A DNA stretch of 64,000 nt, taken from Nothophaeocryptopus gaeumannii. Lineage: Eukaryota; Ascomycota; Dothideomycetes; Mycosphaerellales; Mycosphaerellaceae. The stretch is from assembly GCA_031771865.1 (NCBI GenBank), contig JASISA010000007.1, positions 868,001-932,000 of the forward strand, given 5' to 3'. Position 1 is the stretch's first letter, and every line of letters starts with the position of its first letter. A program made the translations under genes and the position numbers. The notes under the pieces were generated by a model. That model was not told the origin of the DNA, made no database searches, and was given only the letters and a program-made list of their open reading frames with translations. Below are positions 43,700 to 53,383 of the stretch, piece by piece.

Positions 43700-44352
43700 A
43701 GACTGCTCTCCGTCAAGCTGCTGATGATCTCGATGCAAGCCTAGCCACGTCCGCCGCTCTCCGTACCCCCACATCTGGAGACTTTCCCTCGTTCGACAGA
43801 TATGCGAGCACATATGCTTCAGCATTCATGGGAGCACAGCTTTTCCTTGCTGCCGTCCTGCTTTGCCTCGTTGCAAGTATAAGAGTCGGTCAGTCTCTTC
43901 TGAACCTTAATGGAGAAACATGGTGTGCTTCGAAGAAGAAGACAACTCACCTTCAAAATCGCCCCATTTCCAACGACAACCTCATTGACCCTCCTAAGTT
44001 CCTCCTCCACATCTTCCCACTCTCCTCCCAAGACCTTCCCGATGTTGACAACCATATCAACTTCCATCCATCCCCTCACAGCTTCTTCTGCCTCAAGCAC
44101 CTTCATATTTGTTGTCTTACTCCCATTTGGAAAGCCGACTACTGGACAAATCAGCACATCGGATCCGGCTAGTTCCTGCGCCGCCTAGGGAACGAGATAG
44201 GGCTTGACACATGCGGTGGGGACTCTGTAGTTCCGGGCGATGCGAAGGCCGGATAGGATCTCGCTGGAGTTGAGGGTCGGACGGAGGAGGGAGTGATCAA
44301 TTCTTTTGGCGAGGATAGGCAGGGAGGTTGCTATAGTGTCGATGGAAGGCAT
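43700..44352 (-). pseudogene. deoC (deoxyribose-phosphate aldolase) relic
   Basis: From the ATG at 44352 (MPSIDTIATSLPILAKR) the frame shows the aldolase N-terminal motif IDHSLLRPTL and then VPTACVKPYLVP. It meets TAG at 44185-44187. The same frame continues AAQELAGSDVLICPVVGFPNGSKT, EAEEAVRGWMEVDMVVNIGK and VVVGNGAILKV to a GTGAGT donor after 43951. These match the DeoC barrel (FPxG, E-x-DMV-x-NIG). Beyond 43951 I cannot find the Schiff-base Lys segment (KTSTG type); only a weak GVRRAADVARLA is seen near 43740-43760. The gene therefore looks interrupted and truncated. The left limit given is approximate. Confidence 0.65.
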
Positions 44353-44656
44353 GATTGGAGGTCTGCATTGTTGAGACGAAGAAGTTTGTAATCGAATGAG
44401 CCGAGCTGTAACCGGGAGGGAATTTGGTGTCTTGTTTCTGATTGTGCATCGAGAGGATAGAGGTGTATGCTTGGTTGGGCGAAGCTTTGGTGCTGGAATT
44501 CCGCCTCCGGTGGAATCGGAGGTAGATCGAGCCCGCGTAAAATTGTTGTCTGTTGTGCCTTCACCGGAGACGCTGAATTTGATTGTATATATGTGGGAGC
44601 CCGAGGCAGGCAGCAGCGAACAGAGCGACATGTAAACATTTAGAGCCTAGCCATGA

Positions 44657-46538
44657 TTAATTCATTTCCGCACCCTCATTCCGCTGTCTTTTGCGCAACC
44701 CCGTTCTTGGCGTAGGTGCATCTTCATCATGACATGGACCAATGTCCACCTTCATATTCCCCTGACCAGCAGCCTTCAATCGCTTTTTGACCTCCTTATC
44801 CGTTGCCAGATCACTGTCTCGAATGACGTCTTGAGTGATAGTCGATGTAATCTGTGCTATTGCGTGCCAATAGTTGCCCAAGAGCGTATGTCGTGACTTG
44901 AGAGCGAAGACTATGGTAATGACCGTGACCAAGAGGATATGAGCCAGGCTGAGGATTATCATAACCACGAGTCCAATTTTGCGGTGCGGGTATAATGCGT
45001 TGACGAAGAAAACCTGGGAGATCTCCGGCTCGTACGTGAAATGGGACATCTGATCATAGTAGGCAATACCTGAGAGTAAGGTAATCATGGATGACATCGT
45101 CTTGGCGATAGAGCCGTTGCTGCTGTCGGAGAAGTTTTGATATAATGATACTAAGGTAGCATCGGCTGGAAAGAATTGGGCTGGGAAGAATCCCCAGGTT
45201 CCCGGCCTAGTTGCAACCGCGTCCATTATAATAGTATAATTTCCGGCAGTTCTTGAAGGCCAGTATGTCGAGGCATTGAAGCCGCTGATATCGCTGGCCG
45301 CCTGCATGAATGGTCGAGGAACATCGAGGCCTCCCACTGGGATATGGTCCTCTTTGGCGGGTATCCACGGCTCGTCCACGCTCCAGCTGCGATTCGGATT
45401 GCTTAATTCAAGGATACCACGGCTGGTATGATTCTGATCCTCTGCAATGTGGCCAAATTGCGACAAGACATTCGGGGTAGTAAAGAAGCCTGTGCTTTCT
45501 GACCAGTTGCCAATGGGTTCTGAGCGGTTCACGCCACTGGCGATGATGACATCAAGCCGTGACGTATCCTAAGTAGCCATGGCATGTCAGTACCGTTCAA
45601 AATCTTGGTAGAGTTTATAATTACCCAGGCTGTGTAGCACAGAGATAGCTGAATCGTTGTGGCGTTATGATCCTCCGGTTCGTCGTCGAAATTTGCCTTC
45701 TTGTAAGGTGCTGTCAAGGTCATATTCAACCACGGCCCTCTCTCTTCGTACTGAAAGGTACCATTAAATGGGTCGTGCCCCTGAGCGGGATAGGTGGCCA
45801 AGACGCCTGGATCCGGCGTCACAGTCGCGATGTTAGTGGTATTGAAAACGAGAAACGCGCTTCCCCAGAATATGTCTTCCACACCGTCATGACCTCCATA
45901 GAGAAATGTAGCGAGATCTCTCTGACTAGAGAATTGGCTGACCAAACCGCCACCTGGGTTGCCGTTAAAAGTGTGCCCGGTGCCGAGTTGACAAATAAAA
46001 ACGTAGCTGTCAGACAGGATGAAGGGACAGCTGAATGCTTGAGGAGCGGGGATGGCTTCCGACACGCTGGCATTGGGATAGTACCGCGTCGACGCCTGGT
46101 TGAGTTTGCTTGTGTTCCGAGATGGTCGATAAATACCTTCCAATGCCGCTTGGTAACCAGTGCCCCCCCCCCAAGCATTGCTTGTGGAAGCTGCACTGTA
46201 AAGTTCGTTAAGTCTGGAATTTGGCACTGGACACGTGAGTCAAGGACCATGGCCTTGCCAGAATAGTTGCTAACAGTCTCCCGTGATTGGGCGTCTGGGA
46301 ACGGCAGAAAGGCCCTTAAAAGGACGCCTGTGTCGTCCACCCCATCCACAGCTGGAACTGGCGAGGCAAGCTCAGCGAAGGTAGGAAATGCGGCGGGGGC
46401 CCGTGCCCATGTTGTCATTCTCGATACCCCTGAGTATAGAACGGAGAGATCTCCATCAATTTTGTATGTAAAGTCAATTGCCGGCGAGCCTTGAAGCGTA
46501 AAGCCTGGCAATTGGCCAATTTCGAGATCGGATAGCAA
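44657..46538 (-). pseudogene. 3' part of a multi-pass membrane protein gene split by copia copy 2
   Basis: Continues the gene whose 5' part is at 51920-52629. It resumes with SDLEIGQLPGFTL right after the target duplication. A run of ten C (46163-46172, G on the coding strand) changes the frame: before it the product reads VQLPQAMLGGG, after it TGYQAALEGIYRPSRN. An intron at 45624-45569 (GTAATT...CTTAG) joins LCYTAW to DTSRLDVIIASG. The end carries a membrane segment, GLVVMIILSLAHILLVTVIT, and the conserved tail LLGNYWHAIAQI. This layout (one or more N-terminal TM helices, large outer domain with N-glycosylation sites, C-terminal TM) recalls a common ascomycete family without a known function. 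Confidence 0.8.
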
Positions 46539-46676
46539 TGTTGAAATATGTCGAACGCAGTGGCAGCAAGAAAGAGTAAGTGTGTTGTAGAAGTCTAAGT
46601 ACAACCTGCGCCTAGAGACCCTTTTTGATCTCCTGCACTAGCGTGTGCACGTGCGCTCAGTACTGCTCCTTTAACA
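46539..46676 (-). repeat. 3' LTR of copia copy 2
   Basis: 138 bp, reverse complement of the copy 1 LTR; preceded by AGCAA at 46534-46538. Confidence 0.95.
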
Positions 46677-49616
46677 TCCCCCCTCGCTCGGCATACCGGC
46701 TTGTAAATGAATGACTTCTCTTGTTGCCTCAGGCTCTTACCTCGACCGTCGTCCTTTTCCCAACTGACCGCTGCTGGACCATGCGCTTCTGCCCTTTCCA
46801 TCTTGGATGTTGCTGCGCGTCCACTACTGGCCAATAGTAGGCTTCGAACGTCTGATCACATGGTAGCCTTTCTTAGCCCAAGTGAATGTCTGAACCCAGC
46901 GAATGCCTCTTTGGTAGGGGTTTGCTAGACCATCTGCTGTCTGCTTCTGGTCTCAATCCACTGAACGTCAATGACGCCCTCGTCAACCTTCTCGCGTTGC
47001 CAGGCGTGCTGAATGCCGATATGTTTTGTACGGCTGTGATATCGAGGGTTTCGGCTGAGTGCCACTGCCCGGCATTGTCACCATAGATCACAGTGGCGCC
47101 AAGCTGTTCGTGCCCAAGCTCGGAGTAAGTCTTGCAGCCATATCGCTTCCTTAGCCGCTTGTGTCTGTCCGACAAGCTCGGCTTCACAGGCTGACAATGC
47201 CACCGTTGGCTGACGCTTTGATTGCCAAGATATCACGGCACTGCCGATACGGAACAGATAGCCTGATGTTGATCTTTTGATGCGTCGTCACCCCAGCTGG
47301 CATCGGTGAACCCAGTGAGCTTGCCAAAGTGGTCGTTGAAGACTAGCTCGTAATCTATCGTGCTCCGGAGGTACCGCATAATTCGCTTAACTGCTGTCCA
47401 GTGTTCCTCAGTTGATTTGCTGAAAACGGCTCACAACCGAGACTGCGTAGGCGATGTCTGGCCTCGTTCCAAGCATAGCGTACATCAGCGATCCAACAGC
47501 GCTTTGATATCGCTGGCGTAGTTCATCAGGTGCTTGGTAGCCGTCTGGTGCAGGTTCCATTTGTTGGTAGTCATCATAGGCGTGTCTGTTGTACCTACAC
47601 GCCCATCACTCCAGAACCCGTGCTGTTCCAAGAAGCGCTGAATGTAAGCTCTCTGTCCGAGACAAATGGTGCGTTTCTTCCAGTCACGCCTTACTGTCAT
47701 GCCAAGATAAGAGTAGCAGGGCCTGAGATCAGTCATATTGAACCGCCTGCTCAGGGCACCTTGGTTTCTCGATTTGAGCATCATCCGTCCAATAACGAGC
47801 AAGTCGTCTACATAGACTGCCACAATGGTACTCCCTTTGACAAACACTGCCAAGTCGGAAGCCAGCGCAGTGAAACCGATGGAAACAAGGAACTCAGACA
47901 GCGTCTTGTACCAGATCCGAGGTGATTGCTTGAGACCATATAACGCCTTCAGAAGCGAGCAGACCATGTCGTCGCCTTCTTCGTAGCCGTGTGGTTGTTC
48001 GACGTACATTTCTTCGTCAATATTGCCGTAAAGGAAAGCTGTGTTGACGTCCATTTGATCAATTCGCCATCCTCGTGCAGCCGATAGAGCAAACAAAATC
48101 TTGTAGCTCATAGGCTTCACGGTTGGTGCAAAGACTCGTTGTAGTCACTGCCCTCTTGTTGCTCGAATCCACGTACTACCCAGCGGGCCTTGTACTTGTT
48201 GATTGGATCCATCGGCGTTGAGTTTGATCTTAAAGACCCACTTCCCTTGAGTATCTTTCCATTAATCAGCGAGCGTTTCTTCAGTCGCCAAGTCTTGTTC
48301 TTGCGCAATGATTCGTACTCGGCATCAGTCGCTTTGTTCCATTTGGACCAGTCAAACCTTGCCTGAGCTTCTTCGATAGTGCGTGGCTCATTGAGGATCC
48401 AGTCGGCGTACTGGTTTGCGAGATTGAATGCCATAACTGCATGGAATACCATGTGGAATTGCTTGGTCTTGCGTAGTCGCTTTCCTTCGATAATATGGCT
48501 CGTCCAGTCTTGCGCCAAGGTCATGGGGTTGTTGCTCTTCTTCAGGCGTGACGGGTTGCCAGTCATACAGGCGGCGCTGTTGTTGTCTTGGAGGGTCCGG
48601 AGGAGCTGGCGTTGTTGTATCCTCGTTTCTCTGTGTCTGGAGACTGTCTGAGTCTCGATATCGTGCCCCTGACTCGGCAGTCTCAGGTTCTTTGTAGGTG
48701 GCGCAGGGCCACACTGTTCGCTAAACACGAGATTCGTACGTTCCGTCCAGCTAGTGGAGCCAGTCGTGACAATGTAAGTAGAGTTGCTTTTGAAACCGAG
48801 CAACTGTGCGTCTTCTGTCTTGGCTTGAGCAACAACATGCCGCTTCCGCTTTGCTGACGGCTTCAACATGGTAGCAACACTGCCAATCTTGCGGACGTTG
48901 GCAAGGTTTGGGCGCAGGCCTGTACGCTTCTCATACGGCGTGCAGTCCAGTCGGGCATGTGGAGAGCGGTCACGGAGGTAGGCAATGCCAAACTGCAACA
49001 CCTGAGGCCAGTATCTCGGATCCAGGCCAGCTGTTAGCATTGTTGGCATTAGTCGATCCTCGAGTTTGTTGTTGAGGACCTCAGCATATCCGTTAGCTTG
49101 ATGTTGCTCTGTGTCCGTGTATTCAAGGATAATGCCGTGGTCGTAGGCAAATGCTGCCAGCTCGTTTGATCGGTTCTCACCGGCCCTGTCGAAGTGAATG
49201 TGCCGGAAGGGCAGCTCTGGCCGGACATTACGGAGCATATAGTTGATCAGCGTGCTAGGTCCTTCAGAGCGCTGTCGTAGTGGCACGACCTCTGCGCAGT
49301 GGTCATAGCCGTCCAAAACAGTGATGAAATAGCGTGATCCATCGAAGCCTGGAGGATCCACTGGGCCAGCGATATCTGAGTGGATAACATCGTTCGTGTG
49401 GTGGCCCTGACGTATCTGACCCCGGTGCGGTCTTGACTTCATCCTGCCCTTAACACAGCCTTTACAGCGACAGTCGCCATCCGGCTTGAAGTGGTGCATG
49501 CCATCTACCATGTCAAAGAGCTTGTTAAGGCTGTCGTCGCTCAAATGGCCCATCCGTTCATGCCATAGCCGCGACTTTGTACTGTAGGCGGTGTAGGCGT
49601 CGAGATCGTCGGCTAG
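46677..49616 (-). pseudogene. integrase-RT-RNase H region of copia copy 2 (broken near RT)
   Basis: In the same frame as gag-protease, reading LADDLDAYTAY after the TGA. Integrase zinc motif WHERMGH ... CRCKGC and D-D-E motifs (HSDIAGP, HFDRAGEN, GYAEVLNN) are intact to 48117, where a base lost after SDYNE shifts the frame. RT continues at 48120-47485 with MDVNTAFLYGN, LYGLKQSPRIWY and YVDDLLVIG, followed by three single-base losses (C, G, A) near 47735-47790. RNase H (about 46850-47300) has further losses. As written it cannot make a full polyprotein. Confidence 0.85.
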
Positions 49617-51029
49617 TCAGATATCAAGGGCCAGCAGGCCACTCTTGTATGTCGCTGAGAACTCGTATTTGCCCTGGACAATAGCGAGGCCACTTGGCTT
49701 CTTCCGGATGCCATCAATGCTGTCCCAGAGCCTGCCGAGAGAGAGCAGATTAGCGCCAACATTTGGAGCGTAGTGAACATCAGGAACCCTAAGCAGGCGT
49801 GTCTTGCCGCCGTGAACCCTGCAAAGTAGCTGTATGGTGCCAATACTGATTGGTGTAATTTCAGTGCCGCCAATGCCACGCGAGGTAGATCCAATGACAG
49901 GTTTGAGGTCAATAAACACATCCTTTCTGCCGATAAGGTGGCCGTTTGCGCCTGAGTCGAGGATCCATACGTTGTACAGGTTGTGTGGGTCTGTCACAGC
50001 GGCCATGTTGTACCCAGGCATTGGTGCCCAGTCAGATGAGGCGTGCGAAGGGGCGTGTTTGTCCAAAGGAGCCTCTTCTGCGTTCTTTGCTGAGCCAAGT
50101 ATTAGCATGTAATGCTTACTTAGCTGTTGACTCGATTGTTGATTTGCCATGCCCATCACGCTAATGCCTTGGTCATCTTCTTCGCTGTCCGCACGCTGAC
50201 GCTTCCTGTTGCCTTGCTTTGGAAACCACGGTGGTGCCTTGTGTGGATCCTTGAACCAGCAGACCTTTGGATTGTGATGCTTCTTGCAATGTGGGCACTC
50301 TGGCCATCGAGGCTTGTCGCCGCTATAGCTATCTTTGTTGGGGTTGTTGTTGCGGTGACTGTTGTAAAAGACCTCGGTCGATCCGACTGGTTTGAAGTTT
50401 GATGCTGCCGCAATAGCTTCGACCAAAGTGGCTTTTGTCTTGCCCTCTTCCACCAGTAAGGAATGCTGGAGGAAGTAGGCCACAATGAAGGGCTGGTACG
50501 ATTCGCCAAGTGCAATCAAAAACAGTCGACAACAAAGGGCCCCTGGGTCGGATTCATTTACTGATGCAGCGTCGCCAGTCGAGCTGAGTCTCTTGATGTC
50601 GTCCCACAGCTTCTTAATTTCTTGCCCGAGCTTGCTAGGGTTGTTGTCGAAATCTGCAATGCTGATCTGGAGCAACTTTGCCTTTGCACGACGGTAGATG
50701 TTAGTCGTGTTGCCCTTGAAATGGGTCTTGAGATCTTCGAGTGCCTGTTGCACTGTCTTGTCGTCTTTCTTAGCGAGGTCCAGCTTGCTGCTGGCTATGT
50801 CGCCGCAGACGTTGTCAACCTCAGCATAGGCTTTGATGCGGTCTTCAGTCCACTTGTCGACACGTTTTGCCAATGCAGCTTCCTCATCACCGACCTGGCG
50901 GGTTGGCTTGGCTTGCAACACGTGATTGTATCCCTTGATGAGGAGCTTGTTAGTGATCTTCTTGATCCAAACAGGCCATTGCTCGGGGTCGGTGAGCAGC
51001 TCGATAGTATCTTCTTTGGTGGAAGCCAT
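49617..51029 (-). CDS. gag-protease polyprotein of copia copy 2
   Basis: 470 residues, uninterrupted, from MASTKEDTIELL (51029) to the TGA at 49617-49619. Order: capsid-like helical domain (LLTDPEQWPVWIKKI ... ALEDLKTHFKGN, FLIALGESYQPFIVAYFLQ), zinc knuckle CPHCKKHHNPKVC, basic linker (KRQRADSEEDD), aspartic protease with WILDSGANGHLIGR, then ending LLALDI. The stop is in the context TGA CTA G and the next frame is in phase, so a fusion with pol by readthrough is possible. The protein would form the particle and process the polyprotein. Confidence 0.88.
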   Translation of the reverse strand: MASTKEDTIELLTDPEQWPVWIKKITNKLLIKGYNHVLQAKPTRQVGDEEAALAKRVDKWTEDRIKAYAEVDNVCGDIASSKLDLAKKDDKTVQQALEDLKTHFKGNTTNIYRRAKAKLLQISIADFDNNPSKLGQEIKKLWDDIKRLSSTGDAASVNESDPGALCCRLFLIALGESYQPFIVAYFLQHSLLVEEGKTKATLVEAIAAASNFKPVGSTEVFYNSHRNNNPNKDSYSGDKPRWPECPHCKKHHNPKVCWFKDPHKAPPWFPKQGNRKRQRADSEEDDQGISVMGMANQQSSQQLSKHYMLILGSAKNAEEAPLDKHAPSHASSDWAPMPGYNMAAVTDPHNLYNVWILDSGANGHLIGRKDVFIDLKPVIGSTSRGIGGTEITPISIGTIQLLCRVHGGKTRLLRVPDVHYAPNVGANLLSLGRLWDSIDGIRKKPSGLAIVQGKYEFSATYKSGLLALDI

Positions 51030-51050
51030 AATAGATAGAAAAACATTCCA

Positions 51051-51330
51051 ACCATCGTTGCTCAGCGTCTGCAGCTCGCTTTGGCTGTTGTGGTTACGGC
51101 AAAGATAGGGATACCTAGCTTGCTCGCCCTACCGCTCGCCCTACTGTTCGCTTTGGCTGTTATTGGCTGATCTGGAACGCTCCGATCATTGTAGCCCAAC
51201 ATCTGCATTTTGCTTTGGCTATAGTTGGCTGATCTGGAAGGCTCGATCATTGTAGCCCAACGCCTGCATTTCGCTTTGGCTGTTGTTGGCTAATCCAGAA
51301 CGCTCTGATTGTTGTTGCTCAGCGCCGAAT
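51051..51330 (-). repeat. tandem repeats in the leader of copia copy 2
   Basis: Counterpart of the repeats in copy 1: imperfect units of about 62 bp with GGCTGATCTGGAA and ATCATTGTAGCCCAAC recurring on the + strand, just upstream of the gag ATG. A one-base difference from copy 1 (GGCTCGATC against GGCTCCGATC) is seen near 51240. Confidence 0.8.
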
Positions 51331-51769
51331 ATATATGGAGAGTTGTTTCAGGTGACTATGCTGCCCAACAAAGAACATGACTCAGAGGTTCAGTGTTCAG
51401 CTGGCGGTGTCCTCAAGCTGCCTTGGGAGTCGTTGGGGATCCTGCTACAAGATGGTTAGCTATGCTTTCAAAAAACTTGCAAAAGGTCGTCGGATTGGGC
51501 ATCATTTTTGAAGCTGTTAGGATCTGCAATCCCTGGACCCTTTTTCTGGTTCCCTCCCAGGAAACAGCCGAGGCAGAGAGTTAGATAGAGGGAGCACAGA
51601 ATTGATGTTGCTCTTTCGATTGGTGATGGTTTCTGAGTGCGTCGAAAAGGCAGAAATCGCTCAGGGCCGTGTCGCCTATGGCATCGAGATTCTTATCGCA
51701 GTCTCGTAGTGTTGCATCTTATAAAAGATTGGATATATGCGACACGGTCATAGATTAGAGCGCAGAGCC

Positions 51770-51781
51770 GGGCTCATAACC
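51770..51781 (-). other. primer-binding site, copia copy 2
   Basis: GGGCTCATAACC on the + strand, directly next to the 5' LTR; identical to copy 1 and complementary to the position expected for the anticodon arm of initiator tRNA-Met. Confidence 0.75.
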
Positions 51782-51919
51782 TGTTGAAATATGTCGAACG
51801 CAGTGGCAGCAAGAAAGAGTAAGTGTGTTGTAGAAGTCTAAGTACAACCTGCGCCTAGAGACCCTTTTTGATCTCCTGCACTAGCGTGTGCACGTGCGCT
51901 CAGTACTGCTCCTTTAACA
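51782..51919 (-). repeat. 5' LTR of copia copy 2
   Basis: 138 bp, same sequence as the other three LTRs; followed by AGCAA at 51920-51924. Confidence 0.95.
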
Positions 51920-52629
51920 AGCAAGATAGTCGAGCTGAACTGCTGCGTATAAAGAGTTGAGCATAGCATTGCAAGTGCCAGAGGCGTCACAAAGCTGCCC
52001 AGTCTCCTCCGGTCCAGGCCTAGATTGCCACTGATAAGTGGAGGGACCCGTAGTCCAGGTGTAATTTTGCTTGCTCTTATCGTCGACACTAGCGCTGCGT
52101 CCTTGAACAATACAGCACCTGCTTCAAGAATGAGTGATGCTAGCATTGCAGCTGCTATGCACGCCTGTAGGTCCACAGTTGTCCGTAGTACCAAGGCCGA
52201 TATTGAGATCGCTCTGGTAGCCCAGCCACGTACCATAATCTCGTGCCATATGCGATTGTCGTGGTCGGCGGACTAGAGAAATAGCAAGAAGCAAAGGATC
52301 CCCAGGATAACCAGTAGTGCGACGAGGAGTGATGTAAGGGTGGTCCATCCAATGCGATTATGAGGGCTGACATGGCGATCTTGCGAGGAATAGTGGTGCA
52401 GAAGCTCTGTGTGTGGTGTAGTCCTGCTATTATGTGTAGCAGCATTGTCCAGCTTGCTTAATTCCAGTGAATTGTCTAGCTCACTCTGGCTGCGATGTCC
52501 TGATACAGAGTCGCCAAAAAGTCCGCCACGATCAGTACCTTGATCCTGCTCATGGTGAGCCTGATGACCAGGCGCTGGATCTGTGATTTGCGGCGAATAG
52601 ATGGTCGTCCAAGGACTCATTTCATACAT
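51920..52629 (-). pseudogene. 5' part of the membrane protein gene split by copia copy 2
   Basis: Starts at ATG 52629 (MYEMSPW) or 52620. After a polar N-terminal region comes a membrane segment, TSLLVALLVILGILCFLLFL, then a TAG at 52273-52275 where relatives have Trp (one base from TGG), then in the same frame SADHDNRIWHEIMVRGWATRA and LVLRTTVDLQACIAAAM. The frame runs to TLYTQQFSSTILL at the insertion point. The sequence TTTCTCTAG before the break could be read as a 3' splice site, but I see no good donor and the removed part would be membrane-segment coding. The gene carries a stop, a homopolymer frame change and the insertion, so it is dead or very badly damaged. Confidence 0.78.
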
Positions 52630-53383
52630 GTGTGCTGTTGCGGCCTGTAGACGGGTTGGTGATCGCGGCTCTAGAGGAGCTTGTCTTCTTCGAGGTTGTC
52701 GCAAAGTAATGACTTGTGGTGCTGAGATGATACCAGTCACAAGCCGGAACGGTCAACGTTGAGGGAACGAAATATATAACGGTCGCCTGGCTGGAGGTGT
52801 GCGGAGCTGGCTGGAGAGGTTGTGAGTGAGACTGAATTGGCGTTGAGATGCATTTGTCCTTGTGTAAGGCTGCGCGATACCGCAATTGTCAAGTCCCGTG
52901 GATGGTTGGTATTGCTCATCCCACATTTCTGCCGCGCTGCAAGCCTCAAAGCTTATGCTGCAGTTCTTAGTGCAAATGCCTTCTCGTTGGCATGATTGCG
53001 CCGCAGACGCACAAAAGGCATCCAGACCTGAAGCGGTGTCAATCTTCAGCTTGGACTCCAAGGTTCTTTTCTCGTCTAAACGCTTCACAAAAAATCCACA
53101 ACGTGGTTTCCCTCTTGCTGCATAGAACGGTGTCGTAGTTTCGTCAAGTTTCGTCAAACACCAGCTGCTCGCCTGCTATAATTGCAGAGGTCCAAAGCAA
53201 GAGCAAGTATAAGTGTTACATTATTGTCAAGTGTCGGTACTCCTTAGACCTGTACCTGCACGCGTGGTATTGGACTAGACTATGTACCCTCTGCTAAGAA
53301 GCCGCATTTTGAGAACAGGCTGCTTTCTTTCACACCAACGAAGACTTTTCAAATAGCCCCTGTGTGTTCGCTGAGCCTCGTCA
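52630..53383. other. intergenic with a Cys-rich open frame
   Basis: A minus-strand frame at about 52753-53157 has no ATG. It contains LDAFCASAAQSCQREGICTK and NCSISFEAC, spaced like a secreted Cys-rich domain. It may be an exon or relic of a secreted protein; I cannot join it to a start. Confidence 0.35.

Larger units (their letters stand above)
46539..51919 (-). mobile_element. Ty1/copia LTR retrotransposon, copy 2
   Basis: 5381 bp element in opposite orientation to copy 1, with 138 bp LTRs at 46539-46676 and 51782-51919 that read identical to each other and to copy 1. Target duplication AGCAA stands at 46534-46538 and 51920-51924. It sits inside a membrane-protein gene; removing the element and one duplication joins TCG ACT ATC TTG CTA in frame. 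The gag-protease frame is whole here. The pol frame follows in phase after a TGA, but is broken near 48117 and again near 47485-47800 and 46900 by one-base losses in short runs. Confidence 0.95.

Noticed and set aside
43540..44172. 210-codon + strand frame
   Set aside because: Antisense of the deoC relic; no domain on this strand.
52273..52275. Intron ending at TTTCTCTAG in the split membrane gene
   Set aside because: No acceptable donor in phase, and the removed part would be a membrane segment; an in-frame stop is more likely, though not certain.
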